From Chthonomonas calidirosea (GTDB lineage: Bacteria; Armatimonadota; Fimbriimonadia; Fimbriimonadales; Fimbriimonadaceae): DNA of 64,000 nucleotides. Of the stretch, positions 30,485-37,908 are shown in pieces; position 1 is the first letter of the stretch; each line of letters starts with the position of its first letter. The position numbers were made by a program, and so were the translations under genes. Where the stretch lies: assembly GCA_945882415.1 (NCBI GenBank), contig CAMCWC010000002.1, positions 303,815-367,814 on the forward strand, written 5' to 3'. The notes beneath the pieces were generated by a model, which worked only from the letters and a program-made list of their open reading frames with translations, searched no databases and was not told the DNA's origin.

Positions 30485-30609
30485 GCTGATCCCTTGGCAC
30501 GAATTTGCTCGTCACGTTCAATCTTGCCGTCGTTGACCCGAATAATCCGATCGCACTGATCGGCGGTGCTTTCGTCGTGATTAACGTTCACGAGGATGGT
30601 TTCCCGCCG
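30481..30609 (-). pseudogene. Remnant of an ABC-transporter ATPase C-terminus
   Basis: The last ~40 codons of a minus-strand frame read ETILVNVNHDESTADQCDRI then IRVNDGKIERDEQI. This closely resembles the end of LolD/MacB-type ATPases (switch His in V-x-H-D, then the D-R-I-I-x-x-x-D-G-K-I strand). Nothing upstream in any minus frame shows a Walker A, signature or Walker B motif, and the sequence before it has stops and basic low-quality translation. I read it as the decayed 3' end of a lost MacB-like exporter ATPase. Confidence 0.6.
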
Positions 30610-30846
30610 TCGGCGGCGCGTTAGCATATATCGGCATTCCAAACAATTCCGTCGCCTGCAACGAGCGTGATCTGAACGCTGGAAGCTTTTTGCTCGTTCT
30701 TCAGCGAATAGAAGTGGCGACAGAGAAAGCATTACCGCTTGAAGTGACCTCGCCAAGAAGTATTGACTCCTTTGGCGGCAATTACGCCCTATCCACCAAC
30801 TAAGAATGGTCAACCGGCGGCGTATACGAAACTAGAGGAAACATAA

Positions 30847-31353
30847 ATGCCGAATAAGACAAAGAACGAATTAATTCACCCTTCACTTGCGGTGGTCAAC
30901 GAGAGTCAGCGAGAATGGAATCAGAAGGTGCTTCAACCCGTCCTGTACGACCTCATCGCGCTCGGAAGGGTTTTAAAGCAGTTGCACTGGAACGTGAACG
31001 GACCAAATTTTCGGGCACTTCACCTGCATCTAGACGAAATCTACGCCACAGTCGAGGAGGCCATCGACGACGTTGCAGAACGCCTCGCATCGACCGGACA
31101 CAGTCCGAACGGCCGAGTGGCGGACGTCAAAGAGCAGTCTGAGATCGAGGACGTTCCGGCAGGTTTCGCTTACGAGACGCAGGTTCTGCTCCTCGCCGAG
31201 CACGCCGTGCATCAGATGGTCGGTCTCATCCGGTCTCGTAGCGAAGAAATTGAAGACATCGACACGGCCTCGGCCGATCTGTTGCACCAGATCTCGCTCG
31301 GGTTGGAAAAGCATCATTGGATGCTCGCCGCCCAGAAAGTTCGAGCCAGCTAG
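30847..31353 (+). CDS. dps: Dps-family ferritin-like DNA-protection protein
   Basis: A 168-residue four-helix protein with the Dps ferroxidase pattern. The His is in LKQLHWNVNGPNF, and the acidic residues are in LHLHLDEIYATVEEAIDDVAERL, where Asp and Glu bind iron across the dimer interface. The C-terminal helix is LEKHHWMLAAQKV. It oxidises and stores iron with hydrogen peroxide and shields DNA, complementing KatG. AGAGGAA lies 8 nt before the ATG. The basic N-terminus (MPNKTKNE) could contact DNA. Confidence 0.92.
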   Translation: MPNKTKNELIHPSLAVVNESQREWNQKVLQPVLYDLIALGRVLKQLHWNVNGPNFRALHLHLDEIYATVEEAIDDVAERLASTGHSPNGRVADVKEQSEIEDVPAGFAYETQVLLLAEHAVHQMVGLIRSRSEEIEDIDTASADLLHQISLGLEKHHWMLAAQKVRAS

Positions 31354-31564
31354 GTTCATCAGACAAGAGCAGGACGAATTCCGGGAACTTCCTCCACTTC
31401 GGTAGGCCTCTCGGAGTTCGTCAATCTGTGCGTTATCCCACCTGCTCACGCGGCCATGCGCGGGTTACTGTCTTCCAGCAACTGCACAATCTCCCTATTG
31501 GGGCAACTCGCTTCCGCGCCGAAGCCGTCGATCCAGTCTGATCCAGGGCGCCCCGAAGAGTCGC

Positions 31565-32593
31565 TTAGTCAGTAATTTCTAAATCGGACTTCCCAAGCGC
31601 CAGCTTGGCGACTTGGCTGATTGCACGAGCTCGCTCGGTGTCATTTGCGGTGGAATCCCCAACAAAGGCAACGATGACGACCCAGTCTCCATTTGCTCGA
31701 CGAGCAATCCCAGCGTCATTGGTCGCACACGAAACTCCGTCCATGGTCGAGCTCGTTCCGGTTTTGTGCCCCAGCTTCCATCCCTTCGGCACTCCCGCCG
31801 AAAGTCGATCGGTGCCGGTTTTTGTACGCTCCATCACCCCAAGCAAGTAGTCAGATGAACGCTTTGAAAGAAGTTGGCCCGTTACGAGTTTCTTCAGCAA
31901 CGTCGCCATTGCTTCCGGCGTCGAAGTGTCTCGTCGGTCCGCCTGATATCGCTTGTACGCTGCGCTCTTTTCCGCTTTTGGAACCGCCTGAATCGCGCGA
32001 TCTAGCTTCGCCGAATCAACGTATTCAGGTTTCCAAGTCAAACCAACGATCTGTGTTTGTAGGTCTCGCTCTTGGCGATCCACCGTTAAACCCGTGATTC
32101 CCTTCTTCCGCAAAAATGCGTTCACGACCTGAACCCCGCCCATTTTGCGAATGAGAAAGTCCCCGGCGGCACTGCAACTTGCAGTGACGGTAAGTTCGAT
32201 GCAGTCTTCCAGCGAGACGGTCATCGAGTTCCTTTTGCGTAACCTTTCTGCAAGCGGTTGAACCGAGAGACTGAAGTCGGAACGACGGAACGTGAACTTT
32301 TGACCGACCTTCCACTGTCCGCGGTCGACCTGATCCAAAGCTGCCATCGACACAACCAGCTTCATGACGCTCTGAATCGAAAACCGCTCGGATTTTCGTG
32401 AATAGTAAGCCGCTTTGGGAGTAATGATCGCTGCCCCCAACCGGCCCTGAACCGCAGATTCGATCTCTGCAAGCCGTGCTTCGATCGGTCGAACCTGAGA
32501 AACGCTCTGCACAAACAGCACGGAAAGGAGTATCAAAGTCGCAAGAAGGTACCCGGACCGAATTCCCTCGCTCCCCAGGTAACGTGCCTCCAT
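31565..32593 (-). CDS. Class A beta-lactamase-like serine hydrolase
   Basis: About 342 residues from the ATG at 32593 (a TTG three codons upstream is possible), with a signal anchor ([20 protein letters not shown]). Class A motifs: SxxK as SVMK (Ser75/Lys78), KTG as LGHKTGTSS, a Glu-xx-Leu loop (RQERDLQ) at the Glu166 position, and CATNDAGI downstream. The SDN loop is changed: the aligned residues read Ser-Cys-Ser ([12 protein letters not shown]). It may therefore be a beta-lactamase of shifted specificity or a penicillin-binding relative. Its ATG overlaps the ATG of the divergent esterase gene. Confidence 0.78.
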   Translation of the reverse strand: MEARYLGSEGIRSGYLLATLILLSVLFVQSVSQVRPIEARLAEIESAVQGRLGAAIITPKAAYYSRKSERFSIQSVMKLVVSMAALDQVDRGQWKVGQKFTFRRSDFSLSVQPLAERLRKRNSMTVSLEDCIELTVTASCSAAGDFLIRKMGGVQVVNAFLRKKGITGLTVDRQERDLQTQIVGLTWKPEYVDSAKLDRAIQAVPKAEKSAAYKRYQADRRDTSTPEAMATLLKKLVTGQLLSKRSSDYLLGVMERTKTGTDRLSAGVPKGWKLGHKTGTSSTMDGVSCATNDAGIARRANGDWVVIVAFVGDSTANDTERARAISQVAKLALGKSDLEITD

Positions 32594-33587
32594 GAGAAGC
32601 AAAGTTGCTTACGGATTTGGAATCGCGACTGCCCTCGTCGCGGGCGTGGCGATTGGCCAGGTCGCCCAGAAGGAAAGCCCAGATTCCCACTACCACCTCG
32701 GTCCAGATTCGCTGGTCGAACCCGGCGTGCCAAAGGGCGAAATCCAAGGTCCGTTCGTCATCAAAAGCGACGTCTATCCCGGCACCCAGCACACCTATTG
32801 GGTTTACGTTCCGGCGCAATACGACCCGAAGAAGGCGGCCGCCCTCATGGTCTTCCAGGACGGACAAGCCTTTAAGCAAGAAAACGGCGGCGTTCGCGCG
32901 CAGAACGTGATGGACAACCTCATCTATCGCCGCGAAATCCCGGTGATGCTTGGCGTTTTCATCAATCCAGGCCGTACTCCGGAGCAGGATGAACCGTCCC
33001 CGCAGCGTGGCTGGGGCGATGGCTTCACCAACCGTGGAGTCGAATACAACACGCCCGACGACAAGTACGCGAAAGTCATCACAGAAGAGCTGATGCCGGC
33101 GCTCGATAAGTCCTACAACATCTCGAAAGATCCCGAAATGCGGGGAATTGGCGGAGCGAGCTCGGGAGCCATCGCCGCTTTCATGGTCGCTTGGGAGCGG
33201 CCGAACTCTTTCCGAAAGGTCCTAAGCATCATCGGCAGTTTCACCAACATTCGCGGCGGAGACGTCTATCCCGAGCGAATAATGAAGAGCAAGAAGAAGC
33301 CGATTCGGGTCTTCCTCTGCGACGGCCGCAACGACAATCGCGGCATCCGAAACGGCGTTTACGACCCCCGATGGGACTGGTACCTGCAGAACGTTCGACT
33401 GCAAAAAGCGCTGACCGAGAAGGGCTACGACCTGAACTATACGTGGGGAATGAACAGCCACGGTCAGAGTTTTGGCGGCCAGATCATGCCGGAAATGATG
33501 CGTTGGCTATGGCGCGACGCAACGCCGATCATCACCGACCCCAACGATATGGTTGAGCGTGGTTTCTATCAGCCGGCCAATCGATAA
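32592..33587 (+). CDS. Secreted esterase (enterochelin esterase-like / CE1 fold)
   Basis: A 331-residue alpha/beta hydrolase with a signal peptide ([19 protein letters not shown]). It contains [21 protein letters not shown], an HPQ-like region [14 protein letters not shown], the nucleophile Ser in [13 protein letters not shown], the acid region FLCDGRND and the catalytic His in NSHGQSFGG. This is the putative-esterase family used on feruloyl or acetyl esters of plant polysaccharides. Its ATG (32592-32594) overlaps, on the other strand, the ATG of the beta-lactamase-like gene. The YCII gene follows after 4 bp. Confidence 0.85.
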   Translation: MRSKVAYGFGIATALVAGVAIGQVAQKESPDSHYHLGPDSLVEPGVPKGEIQGPFVIKSDVYPGTQHTYWVYVPAQYDPKKAAALMVFQDGQAFKQENGGVRAQNVMDNLIYRREIPVMLGVFINPGRTPEQDEPSPQRGWGDGFTNRGVEYNTPDDKYAKVITEELMPALDKSYNISKDPEMRGIGGASSGAIAAFMVAWERPNSFRKVLSIIGSFTNIRGGDVYPERIMKSKKKPIRVFLCDGRNDNRGIRNGVYDPRWDWYLQNVRLQKALTEKGYDLNYTWGMNSHGQSFGGQIMPEMMRWLWRDATPIITDPNDMVERGFYQPANR

Positions 33588-33591
33588 AGTC

Positions 33592-33948
33592 ATGAAATAC
33601 CTCATTGCCATCCATCGTCCAAACGACTTCGCCCATGAAGACATGCTCGGCGCAGAGGTTCGAGAAGCCATCGACCGTGTCAATGACGAAATGGTCGCGG
33701 CTGGAGTCCGCCTGTTCGTCGGCGGCTTATATTCACCGAGCTCTGCCACCTCAATCCGGCTTCAGTCCAATGGGGACGCGACGGTCTCCGAAGGCCCCTA
33801 CCTGGAAGCCACCGACTATGTCGACGGACTTTGGGTTCTGGAGTGCAAGACGAAGGCAGACGCAATCGAGTGGGGCCGCAAAGCGGCCCTAGCTTGCCGA
33901 GGTTCCGTCGAAGTCCGACCATTTGCCGGCGCCGCCATGAAGGAGTAA
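33592..33948 (+). CDS. YCII-domain protein
   Basis: A 118-residue protein starting at ATG 33592, 4 bp after the esterase stop. The YCII/DGPF fold is seen in MKYLIAIHRPND at the start, GGLYSPSSATSIRL, VSEGPYLEATDYVDGLWVLE and a final VEVRPF strand. Such small proteins are ferredoxin-like folds of unclear enzymatic role, often near ECF sigma factors; none is near here. Confidence 0.82.
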   Translation: MKYLIAIHRPNDFAHEDMLGAEVREAIDRVNDEMVAAGVRLFVGGLYSPSSATSIRLQSNGDATVSEGPYLEATDYVDGLWVLECKTKADAIEWGRKAALACRGSVEVRPFAGAAMKE

Positions 33949-33960
33949 CTCCCGCAGAAC

Positions 33961-36672
33961 TTACCGCTGAACCGGGACGAGCTTAACTTCAGTAAGCCCC
34001 TGGTTCAACGGTATCGAGTACGCCAGCGCGTCCTGCTTATAATCTCCATCTGGCCGGAAAGACCTCGTCTTTGCGAGCTTCGCCGGCACATCGATCCGCA
34101 ATCTTGCGGTCGTGCAGTACTCGCTCGCCCCAGAAAGGGTCACGGCGACCGAACCCGTCTTTTCGTTGTAGCTGACGGCGTCAAACATTCCGGCTTCCAA
34201 GGTTAGGTAGAGCCCCAACGGAGCAAGGTAGACCCGCTTTCGGAACGAGTCCTTAGGAACTACCTTCACCACTCCGGACGAAAGCTCAAGGTCACCCCCA
34301 AACGCTTGCCAGCCGAACTCCTTGGTCTTAACGATGTAGGTACCGGTGTTCCAAGCATGGCCAAAGAAGTTCGGACCATAGTCACCGGAGTAAGCATCCC
34401 ACTTGAGGGTCGAAGGGAAGGAGTGAAAAGCCGCGGAGGCAAAGCCATTCTCATGAATATTGGATAGCGCCCCCATTGTTCCGCCGTACCCCACCCGTAA
34501 TAGGAACAGGTCCTCCGGGTGCTCTCGATACTCGTTGAGCAACGGAATCGCATTCATTCCCGAACCGTAATGGTGAATCTGGCGCTCGATTCGACTGAGC
34601 TTTGCGCCGTAAATGAAGTCCCAATATCGGCGAGCGTTCCCGTTATAACCCCAGTGCGGAATCGCAGGATCATAAGCGAGAATGGAGTTGAGGGTGACTT
34701 GGGCTTTCTCCTCGTGTCCGAAGAATTTGCACCAACCGTAAACTTCCTCCTGCCCGGTCGAGTCCCACGCCATCTCGCTCCCAAATGGATACGGCTCATT
34801 CTTCCACCGATCGGCTCGCATGGCCATCTTAGATTCAATCAAGCGCGCTTGATCGGTCCAGCCCTCGGCCTTCAAATCGTTCAGCAGCCCGATGAAGACC
34901 GAACCTTCCATCAATCCAAGGCGCCAATATCCAACAACGTCTTCACCGTTCTTTCCAAAACTAGTGAGATACTCCGTCGTCCGAAAGGCTTGGTTTAGAT
35001 ACCACTTCCAATCGTGCGCCTTCGCTAGGCTCGGATAGTTTCGGGCAATCTTGTACAAAGAATAATAGGCCGCGACCACGTGGGGATAGTTGTATCCCCG
35101 CCCAATATCGTTGCTTGCCTCTTTGCTCCAACTTGTCCAACTGGTCCAGTTAAACTTCTTGTCGTATGGGTAATCCGGCAAAGCTTTAGGATCATAAAAG
35201 AACGTGCTCTTGCGAACGCCGTACTTTTTTGGGCCATCCTTAAACTGCAAGTTGCCCCAAAGCACCTTATCCACAAACGATTCAAGCTTCGCTACCTCCT
35301 CCGGATTAGGCTGCCCCATCTCCTTCATTGCGAGGGCTAACCAGTTTCCAGACCCGCCCTCGTCGCCAAGGCCCGCAATCCAAACCCGCGAATCCTGAAG
35401 CACCTGCGCCTTGGCCTCATTGTCATAAGTAATTGCCGAAGGTGCACGGCCAAACGGATCATTTACGTCCGTAAACCACGCTTCGTTTGTCAAAAACCGC
35501 CCAAGATCGGCAACCGCAACCGCCGCTGGCTTCGTGTTGTAGTAATTGATCGTTTGCAGCGTGCCGTCTTGATACTTAACCGACACGCGAACTCGGCCCC
35601 ATGCCTTCGGCTTAACGTCAAAAGCCATCCAACCTTTTGCCCCGCGCGCTGCCTTCGAAACCTCCGCCGCATCGCGCGGATGCACTTCAATTGCTGAAAC
35701 CGGCTTTCGATATTTCAGGAACAGCTTCCCGGTCTGATCCATCGGCAACACATATCCCGGCAGTCCAACTGCCACCGGACGGCCAACCCCCGCAAGCGTG
35801 TTTTCAATCTCCCGAATGCTCTTCGACGGCGTGAACTGAACCCCATAAGTCCGCGATTGCCGCGGTTTCAGCACGCCCGAAGTCGGTTCGTTCCACTGCT
35901 GCACCCCATTCCACTCCGACTCCGCATGAGCCCGGGTGTGCACCATCCACTCCATCATCCCCTCAAAAACTTGGTTCGGCCCAAGTGGCTCCCGCACATA
36001 GTTCCAAGCCTCTAGTGGCGTCGAGCCAACCGGCGTCACAACCATCGTCGGCCCCGTTCCGTTCAGCTGGGTAACCCGCAAAAATCCCGCATCCTGCCCA
36101 ATGTAAGGATCAGTAAATGAGCACTTGGCATGAGCTTCTTCCAAGCTCCGGTCCATGATGATGTTGTTAAACGGCATCGGAATCCCCAGCGAGCCAATCT
36201 CGACGTTGTCCGTAGTACGATTTGTCATCGTGAACAAAAGTTGCAATCGTCCGTTCCTAACCTCCCACCGCCGCGAGACCGTTACCGGAGACTCAACCGA
36301 AAGACAAGGCGTAAGATCATGCTCGCTCAGCGCCTTGGTTTGAGAAGCGACCGCCGACTTCCGGTTCCGATAGGTATTAAACGACTTGTACTCCGCCGCA
36401 CCCTGCGGCCGAGCCCGAAACGAAATGTCTCCCAAATGAACAAAGCCATCCGCTTTTCGAATGCTCAGCCGGTCGGAGGCAAGAAAATCGAACCCAACCG
36501 AATTCCGAGGCACAAGCCCAACCCCGTTCCCACCGTCCGCCGTCAGCCTCAGCTCATAGTCGGGCGTGCTAATCGTGCGGAGCCCTTTGTCTAACCCGAT
36601 GGCGTCAATAACGGGCGGCTTTTGCTGAGCCACAAGGGCCCAAGTGGTTGCAAGAACGGTGGCGTGTATCAT
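33961..36672 (-). CDS. Large secreted DUF5695-like protein, probable carbohydrate-active enzyme
   Basis: A 903-residue protein with a short signal peptide (MIHATVLATTWALVAQ). Residues ~30-330 are beta-sandwich-like (SRRWEVRNGRLQLLFTMTNRT). Residues ~380-700 are helix-rich, with repeats of Trp/Tyr/Gly-rich motifs (RGYNYPHVVAAYYSLYKIA; GYWRLGLMEGSVFIGLL; MAWDSTGQEEVYGWCKFFG) as in (alpha/alpha)6 glycosidase barrels. The C-terminal ~130 residues are beta again. I recall this layout as DUF5695. Substrate unknown; position among GH genes suggests polysaccharide processing. It diverges from the DUF3303 gene across 55 bp holding a short inverted repeat (TCACG...CGTGA, 36700-36717). Confidence 0.65.
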   Translation of the reverse strand: MIHATVLATTWALVAQQKPPVIDAIGLDKGLRTISTPDYELRLTADGGNGVGLVPRNSVGFDFLASDRLSIRKADGFVHLGDISFRARPQGAAEYKSFNTYRNRKSAVASQTKALSEHDLTPCLSVESPVTVSRRWEVRNGRLQLLFTMTNRTTDNVEIGSLGIPMPFNNIIMDRSLEEAHAKCSFTDPYIGQDAGFLRVTQLNGTGPTMVVTPVGSTPLEAWNYVREPLGPNQVFEGMMEWMVHTRAHAESEWNGVQQWNEPTSGVLKPRQSRTYGVQFTPSKSIREIENTLAGVGRPVAVGLPGYVLPMDQTGKLFLKYRKPVSAIEVHPRDAAEVSKAARGAKGWMAFDVKPKAWGRVRVSVKYQDGTLQTINYYNTKPAAVAVADLGRFLTNEAWFTDVNDPFGRAPSAITYDNEAKAQVLQDSRVWIAGLGDEGGSGNWLALAMKEMGQPNPEEVAKLESFVDKVLWGNLQFKDGPKKYGVRKSTFFYDPKALPDYPYDKKFNWTSWTSWSKEASNDIGRGYNYPHVVAAYYSLYKIARNYPSLAKAHDWKWYLNQAFRTTEYLTSFGKNGEDVVGYWRLGLMEGSVFIGLLNDLKAEGWTDQARLIESKMAMRADRWKNEPYPFGSEMAWDSTGQEEVYGWCKFFGHEEKAQVTLNSILAYDPAIPHWGYNGNARRYWDFIYGAKLSRIERQIHHYGSGMNAIPLLNEYREHPEDLFLLRVGYGGTMGALSNIHENGFASAAFHSFPSTLKWDAYSGDYGPNFFGHAWNTGTYIVKTKEFGWQAFGGDLELSSGVVKVVPKDSFRKRVYLAPLGLYLTLEAGMFDAVSYNEKTGSVAVTLSGASEYCTTARLRIDVPAKLAKTRSFRPDGDYKQDALAYSIPLNQGLTEVKLVPVQR

Positions 36673-36727
36673 CGAATTCCCAAAATCTGCCGACGGAAAT
36701 CACGTTCGAAACCGTGAACAATTAAGC

Positions 36728-36994
36728 ATGACATTCATGGTCATCGAGAGATTCCGCAACGGCGACGCCGCCCCCGTTTATGCCCGGTTCCGAGAGCGCG
36801 GCCGCCTCGCTCCAGAAGGCGTGAAGTACATCACCAGCTGGGTGGACTCGACGTTCCAGGTCTGCTTCCAAGTCATGGAAGCCGATTCGCGATCATTGCT
36901 AGACGAATGGATTGCCAACTGGGATGACCTCGTCGATTTCGAGGTCATCCCAGTTGTAGATTCCGCGACCGCCCAGGCGCGATTCTCGCCCTAG
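36728..36994 (+). CDS. DUF3303-family small protein
   Basis: An 88-residue protein starting at ATG 36728: MTFMVIERFRNGDAAPVYARF, RGRLAPEGVKYITSWVD, CFQVMEADSRSLLDEWIANW and the end DLVDFEVIPVV. This is the conserved small ferredoxin-like DUF3303 pattern. The coding region for residues ~63-77 is a perfect 17-bp inverted repeat. The stop overlaps that of the convergent AHSA1 gene by 4 bp. Function unknown. Confidence 0.8.
   Translation: MTFMVIERFRNGDAAPVYARFRERGRLAPEGVKYITSWVDSTFQVCFQVMEADSRSLLDEWIANWDDLVDFEVIPVVDSATAQARFSP
36916..36956. repeat. Perfect 17-bp inverted repeat inside the DUF3303 gene
   Basis: Arms 36916-36932 and 36940-36956 are exact reverse complements (core GGGATGACCTCG / CGAGGTCATCCC) with the 7-nt loop TCGATTT. 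It lies 38 bp before the DUF3303 stop and 35 bp past the stop of the convergent AHSA1 gene (36991), so it may serve as a shared terminator while also coding for NWDDLVDFEVIPV. Confidence 0.8.
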
Positions 36995-37488
36995 CTTTGC
37001 AGTTCTGCCAAAACCACATCCAGCACATCCATCGTCCCGCCCCAACCCTGGCTCATACTTGGCCGACCAGCTTCGAAGGTCTGAAGCTGCACCGGGTCAG
37101 AACCGATAACCGACATCTCAAGGCGAAGCAACGTTCCGCCATCAACATCCGAAAACTGATTCTTTGATAACATCTCAAGTGGCCAATCCGGCGCCATCGG
37201 GTGCCGCGTGATGCCGCCCCCTTCATCCGAAAACGAGTGATGATTCACGATCAATTCCTGGTCCAAGATCTCGCGATAGATCCACCGGCCCCAAAAACCG
37301 CTCTGGTTCGGCGGAACGATCTCGTAGTGAAAAATGCCGCCCGGTCGAAAGTCCATAAAGTTCCGCCCCGGCGCCATCCCCTTTGGAGACATCCATTTAC
37401 CGAGATGCTCGGCCTGCGAAAACGTCGCCCAAACCAGGGCGCGAGGGGCTTTGAAAGTGCGTTCCAGCACGAAAGGTTCGTTGTTCAT
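36991..37488 (-). CDS. AHSA1/SRPBCC-domain protein
   Basis: A 165-residue Bet v1-like protein (FVLERTFKAPRALVWATFSQ, HLGKWMSPKGM, FRPGGIFHYEI, final helix QGWGGTMDVLDVVLAEL). It begins inside the last codons of the ArsR gene (4-bp overlap) on the same strand. This order (arsR first) is the reverse of the pair at 16202-16950. Ligand unknown; expression would be controlled by the upstream ArsR. Confidence 0.88.
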   Translation of the reverse strand: MNNEPFVLERTFKAPRALVWATFSQAEHLGKWMSPKGMAPGRNFMDFRPGGIFHYEIVPPNQSGFWGRWIYREILDQELIVNHHSFSDEGGGITRHPMAPDWPLEMLSKNQFSDVDGGTLLRLEMSVIGSDPVQLQTFEAGRPSMSQGWGGTMDVLDVVLAELQS

Positions 37489-37820
37489 TCTTGTTCTCCA
37501 GCTTGAAGTTCTTCTAGGTAGGCATCCAGCTGGTCAAAGCTGGTTTCCCAAAATTGTCGATACTGCTCAACCCAACTGCTCGCCTCGGCAAGCGGCTGAG
37601 CATTCAGGCTCCGCGGACGCATCTGGCCCTTCCGGTCCGTTTCCACCAGACCGGCCCGCTCCAGCACCTTCAGGTGCTTAATCACCGCCGGCTCCGACAT
37701 ATCGAACGGCTTGGCAATTTCCCCAACCGGCATCGGCCCCAGGGCCAGCGCCGCAAGAATCGCCCGCCGCGTAGGGTCGGCGAGGGCAGAGAAGATGAGA
37801 CTAAGTTTGTCGGACGCCAT
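37485..37820 (-). CDS. ArsR-family repressor paired with AHSA1 protein
   Basis: A 111-residue winged-helix regulator: LSLIFSALADPTRRAILAAL, recognition helix MSEPAVIKHLKVLERAGLV, wing VETDRKGQMRPRSL. No metal-binding Cys pair, so it belongs to the SdpR-like branch. A canonical promoter with a perfect palindrome in its spacer lies directly upstream, and the likely transcription start is only about 6 nt before the ATG. Autorepression is inferred. Confidence 0.9.
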   Translation of the reverse strand: MASDKLSLIFSALADPTRRAILAALALGPMPVGEIAKPFDMSEPAVIKHLKVLERAGLVETDRKGQMRPRSLNAQPLAEASSWVEQYRQFWETSFDQLDAYLEELQAGEQE

Positions 37821-37833
37821 TGCTAACCGCTTG

Positions 37834-37864
37834 ATTATATAACCAATTGGTTTTCATTTGTCAA
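37834..37864 (-). promoter_or_regulatory. Promoter of the arsR-AHSA1 operon
   Basis: Reading leftward: -35 TTGACA (37859-37864) and -10 TATAAT (37834-37839), both exact consensus with a 19-bp spacer; an overlapping TTATAT gives 17 bp. The expected start of transcription is about 6 nt before the ATG at 37820. Confidence 0.75.
37841..37852. promoter_or_regulatory. ArsR operator palindrome
   Basis: AACCAATTGGTT, a perfect 12-bp palindrome placed between the -35 and -10 boxes. The TATAACC...GGTT pattern resembles operators remembered for SdpR/ArsR repressors linked to AHSA1 genes. Binding there would block RNA polymerase. Confidence 0.65.
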
Positions 37865-37908
37865 GAGCGCGCCTTCATGGAAAGGCTCCCGGCTGAAGCC
37901 CCATGTAG

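Noticed and set aside
30610..30813. Upstream part of the minus-strand frame that contains the ABC ATPase remnant
   Set aside because: The translation before the remnant is low-complexity Arg/Ser-rich and matches no part of an ATPase, so it was not included in the pseudogene.
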